A model generated the notes under the pieces. The model did not search any database. It saw only the letters and a list, made by a program, of their open reading frames with translations, and was not told where the DNA came from. The position numbers and the translations under genes are program-made. This document shows positions 19,361 through 28,027 of a DNA stretch of 64,000 bases, piece by piece. Position 1 is the stretch's first letter, and every line of letters starts with the position of its first letter. Source of the stretch: Azolla caroliniana (taxonomy: Eukaryota > Polypodiophyta). The DNA is taken from positions 8,804,001 through 8,868,000 of the forward strand of contig JBHGNT010000011.1 in NCBI GenBank assembly GCA_043228905.1. The letters are read 5' to 3'.

Positions 19361-19780
19361 TGTTATTCTCTGACCGGACAAGGCCTAACACAAGGTGTCA
19401 CGGAGACACTTCACCAAAGGGTGATTACGGCATAGGATTAAGATTCAACGCTTACATCGACTTACATAGGTTACACGATTAGAGTGTTTTGGTTAATTAC
19501 ACGCGTAAGATATAACAGTAAGTACAGAACGGAAATCAATACAGAAGTACAAAACACCATATGCTCTATTAATTATCCGCTGTGATTACAATGGGGTCCG
19601 GGCCTTTAAATAGGTTTCCGGCCCGTAGTACAAAACGGTGCCTATCGCACCTATTCGGGATCCGTCCGGATCTGGAACGGCATACCGTTTCCAGTCCGTC
19701 CGTCCACACTATGCTTATTTACAACCATACTTAATTAACTCCTTCACTCCGTATTTTGGACTCCTTGCCGGCCGGTAACA
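19361..19780 (-). repeat. 3' LTR of GYP-C
   Basis: 420 bp, TGTTACCGG...AGAATAACA on the minus strand. It differs from the 5' LTR by about four substitutions. It has an inverted-repeat-like GGAAACGGTATGCCGTTCC in U3 and TATTTAAAGG as TATA box (about 19612 on the plus strand). Confidence 0.95.
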
Positions 19781-19797
19781 CATGGCACGCCCGTGGG
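19781..19797 (-). promoter_or_regulatory. Conserved motif in place of a polypurine tract, GYP-C
   Basis: The minus strand reads CCCACGGGCGTGCCATG immediately before the 3' LTR, identical to the GYP-A motif although the LTRs themselves are quite different. Confidence 0.65.
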
Positions 19798-19880
19798 ACA
19801 GTACCTTGTACGTCGAACCCTTCTCGGCCCCTTCATTGTTCACCCAAATTGTCCAAAATATCTTGTTCCAGAGTTTCCAA

Positions 19881-20440
19881 TTATTCTTCCGGTTGTGGTT
19901 GTTGCGGCTGTGCTTGCTGCTGCTGCTGTGGTTGCGGTTGGGACTGAGGCTGCTCCGGCTGCTCTGCTTGCTGCTGCTGCTTCGTTTGTTTCTCTGACTC
20001 CGGCATCTCCGTTTGACTGCTTCCGGTCCGGTCTCCTTCCAGTAACGGTTCCTCATCACTGAGGTTGACCGTAACCGGTTCTCGTGCTTTCTCTTCCCGG
20101 ATCCGAGACCTCTCGTAGCTTTCAAACTGGATCTGCGCCTCCAACCTGTCGTCGTCCAGCTGAGCTACAAGTTGCCGGACTTGCCCTAGTTGGTCGTCTG
20201 CCAAGGCTTGAAAGTCCTCGGCCAGCTCATCCCTTATGCCGGTGAAGTCTTCGGAAGTCAGCATATAGCAATCATCTCCCTCCTTCCGCCGGTTCTCTAC
20301 GTCGGCCCGGAGCAATTGGAGTTCCGCCGCGTTCGTGGCCCACTTGGTCCACCATTTGACGGAGCCGTTGTCAATCAAGCTCTTGGTCTGGTTCAACCAG
20401 GCCCGCGTGATATCCTGGATGCGACTTGCTCCCATTTGCG
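19881..20440 (-). pseudogene. aORF C-terminal fragment of GYP-C
   Basis: The segment encodes the last part of the aORF and stops at 19881. Residues such as AELQLLRADVENRRKEGD and the GIRDELAEDFQALADDQL stretch align with AELQTLRADAENRRKTGD and AIREELSEDFYALAEEHL in GYP-A/B. The coiled-coil core is diverged but collinear. The tail differs in composition: Gln/Pro-rich here (QPEQPQSQPQPQQQQQ), acidic in GYP-A/B. The N-terminal part of the protein and its TATA-containing spacer were removed by the deletion joining it to integrase at about 20440. It has no start codon of its own in the correct context. Confidence 0.8.
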
Positions 20441-23400
20441 CTCTGCCATACTTTCCTTGCCGTCGCTTCCCCGGCATAGTGTCCTCCGGCAACCCCACAG
20501 TGTGCTTCCCGTAAGATTACTTCTTTCTCGTCACTACGGACTGCCCGTCTCCATATTCCATCTGCTCCTTTGTGGTAGAGAGTGTCCCGTAACAGACAGA
20601 AATTGCGGCTCTACACCGCCAGTCGTTTCCTCTCGTCCCGGTTCATTTCCTCCGGTGGCAGGCCCGTGCTTAGGAACTGGTGCATGTTTGTCAGCCACCT
20701 ATCTTCTGATGCCACCGTGTCGTCCGCTGCCGTTTCCGGGGTGATACGGAATAACTCTGCGTCTGGGAATTCATCCGATACTCCATCGCCTGCTTCTCCG
20801 GACTCTAACCGGCTCAGGTAGTCTGCTACGGCATGCTGGATACCGGGCCGGTGGAAGATCTCGAATTCGAACTCCTGCAACAGCAAGGTCCAACGGGCCA
20901 ACTTACCGGTCAGGGACGCCTTGGACACTAAGTACAGGAGCGCCGAGTGATCCACATGAAAGGAGAACTTCCTTCCCAATAGGTAATGCCGAAACTTTGT
21001 GACACTGTAGATCATGCCCAGGGCCTCCCGTTCCTTCGTCGAATAGTTCTTCTCCGCTTGGGACAGCTTCCGGCTGGTGTAATATACCGGCCGGTACCAT
21101 TTAGGCTCCGTAAGTTGCATTAAGGCGTTGCCGATAGCGATGTCGGACGCGTCCACGAACACGTGAAATTCCTTGCTCCAATCCGGAGGCTGCACGACGG
21201 GTGCTTGCGACAAAAGTACCTTCAGGGCATTGTATGCCTTATCCTCCGTATCCGTCCATTGGAACGGTGTCCGATGTACCGCGGTGTGTAATGGTGTAGC
21301 CAAGTCAGCCAAGTGACGGAGCATCCGGCTGTGCCACCGGATCTGTCCTAAGAATCGGCTTAGTGCTTTGGCCGTTTTCGGCGCCGGTGCCCCTAGTATC
21401 GCGTTTACTTTGTCCGGGTCGACCGCAATGCCCTCCTTACTTACAATGTGTCCCAGTAAGATTCCACTTGAAACCCCAAAGATGCATTTTGCTGGGTTTA
21501 AGCTTAGTCGGTATAACCTACATTTTTCAAGGCATAACCGTAGGTGCTGCAAATGGTCTTTTCCCCGGCTATAGACTGCAAAATCATCCAGGAAAACCTG
21601 CATGAAGGCAGGAATGTATTCGCCGAAGATCTCCATGATGATTCGCTGGAAAGTTGCTGGTGCCGTTTTTAGGCCGAACATCATTACTTCGGCCACAAAC
21701 ACCCCCCATTCGGTGACGAACGTTGTCTTCTCCTGGTCGTCAGGGTGCATCCGGATTTGATTGTATCCGCTGAACCCGTCTAAAAAGCTATACACTTCAC
21801 GGCCGGCGACGGCATCCAGTACTCCATCCGTAAACGGAAGAGGGAATGCATCCGTAATTGTGGCTGCATTTAGTTTCCTGTAATCTACACACACGCGGAT
21901 TTTACCGTTCTTCTTTGGGACGACGACGATGGGGCTCAGCCACGTCGCTTTCTTCACCGGCCGGATGAAGCCCACTCTTAGGAGTTTGTCGATTTCCTCC
22001 TTCACTTTGGCGGCGTAGTTGGGGTTCATTCGGTAACGTCTTTGCGCCACTGGTTTCGCGTCCTTGCCTAAGTGGATCTGATGCTGATATAATTGAGGGT
22101 CCAGCCCTCGCATGTCTTCATATGACCAGGCGAATACGTCGCGAAACTCCGTGAGAAGTTTGATCATCGCCGCTTTATCTTCCGGCTTCATTTCTTTGGC
22201 GATGTGTACCGGCTTTGATTCGTCCTTGCTTCCTAGGTTCACTTCGTCGAGCTGGGATGTTTTTACCCGTTGGGAAACGGCCATTTCCCGTTCCAACGCT
22301 TCTTGTGCTTGCCGTAATTCCCGAATCGCATCTTTGTCTGGTTCGGCTTCGGTTTCGTCCCGCTGCTGCAAGTATGGCGCTACGGCTTCAGCTACGTCAA
22401 TCTCGAAGAGTGGTACGATCTTCGGGTGTTCCTCCAAGTACTGGGTTTCTTCGTCGTCTGCCAACCCTTCGAGCATATTTACGCATTCCGCATACAGCGG
22501 TGTGCATTCCTTACCGTTGCTCGTCCGTGGTTGTGTCGGTACCCGGACCTTGGCTTTTCCGCGTCGGAAGGTAATCATATTTTTCCGCCAATTTTGCTTG
22601 ATGTGTGCTGTTTTCAACCATGATCTGCCCAGCAATAGTGGGTACGCGCCTTGCGCCTGTAGCTGCAGCACGACAGCCGAGATGTGAAATGTGTGGCCTC
22701 CTATGGTGACTTCCAATTTCCGTATTAAGCCCGTTGGCCGTACAGAGCTCGTATCCGCCATCCGTAGCCAGAACGGACATGGCTCCCATTCATGTATACC
22801 CAAGGCATCACACGTGCGGAGGCTTATTACGTTCACCCCGGAACCTCCATCGATTACTGTGCCGGGAAGTTCGTGCCCTTTGACAATAGCTGTAATCACC
22901 GGACTACTTGTGTCCACCACCGTCGGTCCCTCCTCCGGATTCGAGAAGAGGACTGGTGCCGGTGGGGCTATACCGTCTGTCATGACCGTTTTCAGTCCTT
23001 CCGTAAATCGCGGCACGAGCTGCAAGAGTCTTCCTAATGGCAACGTGATCTGACATTCTTGCAGTGCTTGCCATGTCTCGTTTTCTGCGTGGCTACCGCC
23101 GGCACTCCCTATGGTATTTGCCTTTTGCCGTTCCGCGTCCGCGACGTTCCTTTCATTGGCTTCCTTCACCCATTCCGTCGCCTGCTTTCGTATGGCCTCT
23201 TGTGTTTCCCACTCTTTGGCCATGCCTTTCGACCGTGTGGTTACTTGCTGTATATCCGCCACTTCCGGAACCACCATATTAACTGCTGGTCGTTTATCGT
23301 AGCTCTTTGTCGGGCACTGGTTACTGTAGTGGCCTTCCTGCCTGCAGTAATAGCAGTACTCTTTACGGGTATTGCTGGATTCAGCTTTGCTGGTATCCGG

Positions 23401-25095
23401 AGTCGGTCCCGTAGTGAGTGGTGCGTTCTGTGCCGGTTGGCTCCTTGGGGTTCCCTGTTCCGGGTCCCTAGTGTGACCACCTTTCTTGAAATTACGTTTC
23501 TTATTATTCTTTTTATTTCAGTAGTCCGGTCGTGGTGGATCGTAAAATCGGCCATAGTCCTCCTGGTGCCTTCGGTAACCAGGGGAATGGTCTCTGTCGT
23601 ATTGCTCGTGTCGTCTGTTGGGCTCCCGATAACGGTCCGATCGCTCATACCGGTCGTAGTTATCACGCCGATTCCCGTACCGGCCATCATTCTCTTGTCT
23701 ATCTCCGTACCGGACATCCTGTGCCGGTTGGTACCGGTTCATTCTTTGCCAACGATCGTCATCTTCGTCTCGGCTGCTTCTTGGCTCGATCCGTCAGACG
23801 GGTGGTGCTTGTCGGTTTAACAGGTTATACTCGCACCGGTCCGTTGTATGACTCTTGGATTGACAAATCACACACTGGGTTCGCATGGTGCACTCCACTA
23901 CCGAGTGTCCGGCATTCAAGCAGATTGTGCATTGAATTGCCTGCCGGAACCGGAGATCTTCCTCGGTGGGTAACGCCCGTTGCAGTGTTCCCAGCGTAAG
24001 CCATGAGCTTGACTTTTCCATTTCTCTGACCCGGTCAATGACCTGGTCGATGGTGCATCCTCGAAAGTCGATCACCGTACACATCGTGCGTAACGGTTCC
24101 CGGAGTGCGTTTAAAAATATCGTCCGTAATTCCTCCTCCGGGGGTGCACGGGCAAGCTGGCTATGCATTCGTTGGAAACGGATGACGAATTGGGGAATGC
24201 TTTCCCCTGCCTCCTGTCGGATCGTATAAAACAGGCCCACCATTGTCGTCTGGTCGACCTCCTTGTGGAAAAAATGCAAGAATTTTTCTTTTAATTCTGC
24301 AAAGGTTGTGATGGTCGCCGGGTCCTGCGTCCGCCGCCATCGTGTCGCTAGTCCCTCCAACGTGACTCCGAATTCCGCTATCTTCGAGCGTTCTTCTTCC
24401 TCCGGTGTCATTCGCTGGGACGTGTGATTTGCTTCCCATGTCTGCTCGAAGTCATGAACATGCGCTTCCGCGTCCGGATCGTCGCGATACTTTGAGTATT
24501 GGAACGGCATGTCGTCGTCCAGTATTAGGCCGCGGTTTAGTGGCGTTTGTTGATATTTTGCCAGTTTTCTCTCCGGTTCCACTTCTGGTTCTTGTGCCGG
24601 TGCTTTTTCCGGCTCTTTCGTTGGTGTCGGTGGCTTTGCTTCTTCCACTTCCGGTGTTGGTGTGTTGACGGCTTCCGTTTGTGGTTCCGGATAGCCCTGG
24701 TTGAGCGGTTCCGGTTCTGGAGTCGGCACGGTATCCGACCCGTCGTCCTCCGGGCCGCCGGGGGTATCGTTGCTGCTCCGGTAGTTCGTGTGCACGCTGT
24801 ATCCCCCTTCGGAATCCGATTCGTAGGCTGAAAAGGCTTCTGCCTCGTTTTCTCCGCTTGCCAGCGCCTCGAGGAGGCGTTCGGTTTCCCGGAGACTACT
24901 TAGACTGCTTCCGTCGTCCTGGTCGCGAGTTTGCTGTAACCGAAGAGATTCCTCCGCGACTCTCCGGATCTCGTTGGAGAACGAACGATCCGAGCGAATT
25001 TCCTGCGCTGCTTGCTGGAAAGTCTCACGCCGTCTTTGCCGTTCGGCGAGGCGTCTAGCTCGGTCTGTAACCAGGTCGTGCGTTGGTCTCGTCAT
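20441..25095 (-). pseudogene. GYP-C gag-pol (single frame with three stops, integrase truncated)
   Basis: From ATG 25095 one frame runs through Gag, protease, RT, RNase H and the start of integrase, with stops at 23794 (CGA-to-TGA compared with GYP-B), about 23518 and 20611. Gag has two adjacent knuckles, CTICLNAGHSVVEC and CVICQSKSHTTDRC, an Arg/Asp/Tyr-rich linker, and a third knuckle CYYCRQEGHYSNQC. The protease motif is GTVIDGGSGVNVIS, with DGG where D(S/T)G is usual. RT has VCVDYRKLNAAT and QVFLDDF; RNase H has VFVDASDIAIG. Integrase keeps its HHCC start (HCGVAGGHYAG) and ends at the deletion. Except for the stops this is the most complete Gag-protease-RT of the lineage here. Confidence 0.93.
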
Positions 25096-25123
25096 CCATT
25101 AAGCCGTCGTTCGCTGCAAGAAA

Positions 25124-25142
25124 GCAGGAATCGTGGTCGCCA
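25124..25142 (-). promoter_or_regulatory. Primer binding site of GYP-C
   Basis: The minus strand reads TGGCGACCACGATTCCTGC, starting 6 nt from the LTR. GYP-B has the identical site and spacing; GYP-D has TGGCGACCTGGATTCCTGC with the same spacing. It is not the iMet site used by the other elements. The TGGCGAC start recalls tRNA-Arg-type sites of Tat/Ogre elements, but I have not matched the tRNA. Confidence 0.75.
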
Positions 25143-25148
25143 AAACTG

Positions 25149-25568
25149 TGTTATTCTCTGACCGGACAAGGCCTAACACAAGGTGTCACGGAGACACTTC
25201 ACCAAAGGGTGATTACGGCATAGGATTAAGATTCAACGCTTACACCGACTTACGTAGGTTACACGATTAGAGTGTTTTGGTTAATTACACGCGTAAGATA
25301 TAATAGTAAGTACAGAACGGAAATCAATACAGAAGTACAAAACACCATATGCTCTATTAATTATCCGCTGTGATTACAATGGGGTCCGGGCCTTTAAATA
25401 GGTTTCCGGCCCGTAGTACAAAACGGTGCCTATCGCACCTATTCGGGATCCGTCCGGATCTGGAACGGCATACCGTTTCCAGTCCGTCTGTCCACACTAT
25501 GCTTATTTACAACCATACTTAATTAACTCCTTCACTCCGTATTTTGGACTCCTTGCCGGCCGGTAACA
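25149..25568 (-). repeat. 5' LTR of GYP-C
   Basis: 420 bp, same ends as the 3' copy, followed by the TSD TCGAT. The four differences seen lie at CACC/CATC, GTAGG/ATAGG, TAATAG/TAACAG and CTGTCC/CCGTCC (plus strand). Confidence 0.95.
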
Positions 25569-25726
25569 TCGATTCTTCTTCTTCTTCTTCTTCTCTCTTT
25601 GAATAAGAGCTATGTAGTGAAGCTACAATAACGATGAGCCGGTTCTTGGTCGTCAGCGTATAGCACAACACACGATCACGATGAGGCTAATGGGCTAGAT
25701 TGAGCTTCCAAATCGCTCTGATACCA
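25569..25726 (-). promoter_or_regulatory. COP1a leader and primer binding site
   Basis: The leader (25569-25714) continues COP1a beyond GYP-C. It holds a TTC/GAA microsatellite and no gene. The primer site at 25715-25726 reads TGGTATCAGAGC on the minus strand, immediately next to the LTR. Confidence 0.88.
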
Positions 25727-25782
25727 TGTAAAGAATCAGGTATGATTCTTGTGTAGCAGAATAGATGTGAACTGTGTGTGTG

Positions 25783-25834
<52 letters not shown>

Positions 25835-26145
25835 TGTGAGAGACAAGGAGTAAGACACAAAGTTTCCGCAAGGTAGATTATATTAACAAAGGAGAAAGAC
25901 TCAACTACATACAAGGTGGGAGGAGGGTGCTTTATATAGTCACCCTCTCTCTTCATTAACTACAAGACTCATGGAGCATGGGGAATGTGAAAGCTCATAA
26001 GTTATGTGTCATAGAATATGATTCTATGATTCATACTAAATGCTAGAATACAAAGAGGTGACATAATGGTGACTCTTGACCGTTGGAGTGTCTATTCATT
26101 CTCAAGCTGAGTTCACACACTAGACCAAGTTGAGCTTGATTCTCA
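25727..26145 (-). repeat. 5' LTR of COP1a
   Basis: 419 bp, longer than the 377-bp COP1b LTR because of an expanded (GA)n tract at about 25786-25832. The outer end is TCTCA directly against TCN sequence; the last bases of the canonical TCTCAACA end are lost. Confidence 0.9.
25786..25832. repeat. (GA)n microsatellite in the COP1a LTR
   Basis: About 23 uninterrupted GA units. The corresponding tract in COP1b LTRs is only a few units long. Confidence 0.95.
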
Positions 26146-27567
26146 TACGTGAGGACTTGAAGACAGATGCTTTTGGCCAAGCCATTCTAGCACAAATTGA
26201 TCCCTCTCGAGCATCTTGTTCACAATCGCAACAACCAGGTACGGACTATCGACAATTCGAATGTCATAATGGATTACTATTCTTTAAGAAACTCTTGTAT
26301 GTTCCTAATGGTTCTTGTCACCTTTGAGTAGTCCAAAACTGTCATGACACATATACATCTGGGCATTTTGGTAGTACTAAAACATTAGATTTAGTACACC
26401 GATCATTCTGGTCGCTCCATATGCGACAATTTGTCGAAGATTTTGTTCGGATTTGTGATACATGTTGCAGAGCTAAAATGTAAATGCATCATCCATATGG
26501 TTTATTAGAACCATTACCAATTCCAAGCAAGCCGTGACAATCCATTGCTCTAGATTGCATCACAGATCTTCCGGTCTCTAAGGGTTTCGATATGATTTTA
26601 ATAGTAGTAGATCGATATACGAAGATGGCCCATTTCCTTCCATGTACTAAGGAAATCTCAAGTGAGGAAACCGTCGAAACTGTCATGCGTGAAGTATGTC
26701 AGCATCATGGCCTTCCCGATAATATCATCAGCGACCGTGGACCCCAGTTCGTCTCGAAATTCTAGAAGCACCTCTTTAAAATGCTCAAGGTCACTTGTAA
26801 CCTCTCCTTCGGCTACCACCCGCAAACAAACGGCCAAGCAGAACGAACAAATCAAACGTTCGAGCAGTATCTTCGGTGCTTTTTAAACTAACATCAAGAT
26901 GACTGGGTGGATATTCTCCACTTCACCGAATTTGCGTATAATAACTCTGTCCACTCATCGACAAAGGTTACACCATTTTATGCTTATATGGGTTTTCACC
27001 CCCAGTGGTGTATATTTGAAACCCCAGAGTTACCCACAAATCCTTGCGCAGAGAATCGTTTGGAGCGGTTACGCAAGATACAAGCAGATTTATCTACTCA
27101 TCTACAGCAAGCTCAACAAACACAGAAGGTTTACACATATTGTCATCGGCTTCCATCCAATTGTGGAGATAAAGTATGGCTACTACGATGACACATCAAG
27201 ACTAGTCGCCCATGCGAGAAGTTGGATTATCGGAAAAATTAATGATGCCGCTTTTCGTCTCGATTTACCTCCTCAACTTGGGATACATCCGGTATTTCAT
27301 AGTTCTCTCGTAGAACCCTATCAAGACAACATCATCCCAGGTCGTATTAAACAACCTCCACCCTTAATTGAACTTGAAGATGGACCTGAGTACGAGGTTG
27401 CCACCATCCTCAATTCCAAGATTGTTTGCAATAAGCTCTACTGTTTAGTTGATCGGCTAGGATATAGTCACAACGAGCGTACTTGGGAACCAATAGAGAA
27501 TGTGATCAATGCTCGTGCTCTTCTTGAAAACTTCCATCGTCAATATCCAGACAAACTAGGTCCTTAA
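26146..27567 (+). pseudogene. TCN integrase with chromodomain (decayed)
   Basis: It resumes the TCN frame after COP1a. The integrase finger has TSGHFG and CDTCCRAK (about 26350-26475). The catalytic core keeps all acidic residues: ALDCITDLP (26550), SDRGPQF (26730) and GQAERTNQ (26832). Stops at about 26324, 26478, 26537, 26762 and 26884, plus shifts, inactivate it. The last 222-codon frame ends in a chromodomain: EYEVATILNS, then LVDRLGYSHNERTWEP. The residue expected to be the cage Trp of VKWKGY is Arg here, so methyl-lysine binding may be lost. A short TCN piece at 15782-15831, between the solo LTR and COP1a, belongs just upstream. Confidence 0.86.
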
Positions 27568-27596
27568 TCCAAAATGACTCGTGATACTCGTCGTTT

Positions 27597-27610
27597 TAAA
27601 GGGGGGATAG
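27597..27610 (+). promoter_or_regulatory. Polypurine tract of TCN
   Basis: TAAAGGGGGGATAG directly precedes the TGTCATG start of the 3' LTR. Confidence 0.85.
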
Positions 27611-27620
27611 TGTCATGATG

Positions 27621-27680
27621 TGGCAAGACTCGAACCCATGACCTTATGTTACATGGGTCAAGCTCTTGACCATTAAACTA
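27621..27680 (-). other. Degenerate tRNA-like segment in the TCN LTR
   Basis: The minus strand reads from TAGTTTAATGGTC (A-box-like, 27668-27680) to GGTTCGAGTC (B-box-like, 27627-27636), with a possible anticodon loop CATGTAA. The acceptor arm and anticodon stem do not pair, so it is not a functional tRNA gene. It could be a tRNA fossil or a chance Pol III-like promoter. Confidence 0.45.
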
Positions 27681-27755
27681 TATATTATAATATGAAGAAT
27701 ATTATTTTCATTTAAGTTTTACTATAGAAAATTGATGTATATTCCATATTTCTTT

Positions 27756-27801
27756 GGAACATTCTAGAAACTTCAAGAGTACTCCTAAGAACACTATAAA
27801 A
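27756..27801 (+). promoter_or_regulatory. Heat-shock element and TATA box in the TCN LTR
   Basis: GAA-CA-TTC-TA-GAA-AC-TTC at 27757-27774 is four perfect alternating HSF pentamer units. The TATA box TATAAAA starts at 27795, 20 bp downstream, a layout seen in heat-responsive plant promoters. Confidence 0.7.
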
Positions 27802-28027
27802 GGAGGCACAAGGCATTATTTTTGAACCAAATCGGTTCAATGCCAGTCTTAAGCTTCCTAGCTACTATTGCATATTCTCTTAACATAATATACATATTTT
27901 GTTATCATCATTCTCTCTCTCTCTCTCTCTCTCTCTTTCCTTCTCTCGAGAGTTCTACACCTCCCTTAGTACTAATCCTCATCTTTTAGTACTAATTCCT
28001 TCTCTATCTTAGTATTGTTCTTGTCAG

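Larger units (their letters stand above)
19361..25568 (-). mobile_element. GYP-C, young Ty3/gypsy element of the GYP lineage
   Basis: The 6,208-bp insertion has two 420-bp LTRs and a perfect TSD TCGAT (19356-19360 and 25569-25573). It sits just upstream of the COP1a gag ATG. Internal order on the minus strand: primer site, gag-pol, an internal deletion in integrase that fuses to the end of the aORF, then the conserved pre-LTR motif. By eye the LTRs differ at only 4 of 420 sites. Despite that youth, gag-pol has three stops plus the deletion, so it was probably already defective when it moved. Confidence 0.95.
15832..26145 (-). mobile_element. COP1a, Ty1/copia element, internally deleted
   Basis: The order on the minus strand is 5' LTR (25727-26145), primer site, leader, gag-pol (19351 to 16108) and a truncated 3' LTR (15832-16107). 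GYP-C lies between leader and gag. A deletion joins the middle of RT directly to the LTR, so the end of RT, RNase H and the polypurine tract are gone. Removing the element rejoins the TCN frame (HVINT to REDLKTDAFGQA). The target duplication is imperfect (ATACC/ATACG), and the last few LTR bases on the right are missing. Confidence 0.87.
12001..28027 (+). mobile_element. TCN, Tcn1-like chromovirus, 5' truncated and split
   Basis: The pieces are an LTR remnant (about 12037-12094), gag-protease-RT-RNase H (12095-14195), a short piece (15782-15831), integrase with chromodomain (26146-27567), a polypurine tract and a 3' LTR (27611 to about 28027). It is interrupted by the solo LTR 14196-15781 and by COP1a 15832-26145. 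RT and integrase motifs ([29 protein letters not shown]) are of the sushi/Tcn1 type found in fungi, vertebrates and non-seed plants, which sets it apart from CHR1. Clade assignment is from memory. The right edge is set by the last LTR-like CA before copia coding sequence. Confidence 0.82.
27611..28027 (+). repeat. 3' LTR of TCN
   Basis: It begins TGTCATGATGTGG just after the polypurine tract. It contains a tRNA-like segment, a heat-shock element, the TATA box CTATAAAAGG (about 27795) and a (CT)n tract (27912-27936). The right edge (TTCTTGTCA) is a best guess; copia coding sequence follows at once. No complete 5' LTR is available for comparison. Confidence 0.75.

Noticed and set aside
22112-22687. 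191-codon plus-strand ORF opposite GYP-C pol, and others such as 23059-23820 and 49494-50177
   Set aside because: Shadow frames of the minus-strand gag-pol; they have no independent motifs and the real domains lie on the other strand.
27621-27680. Functional tRNA gene
   Set aside because: A and B boxes are present but acceptor and anticodon stems do not pair, and it sits at a fixed place in an LTR.
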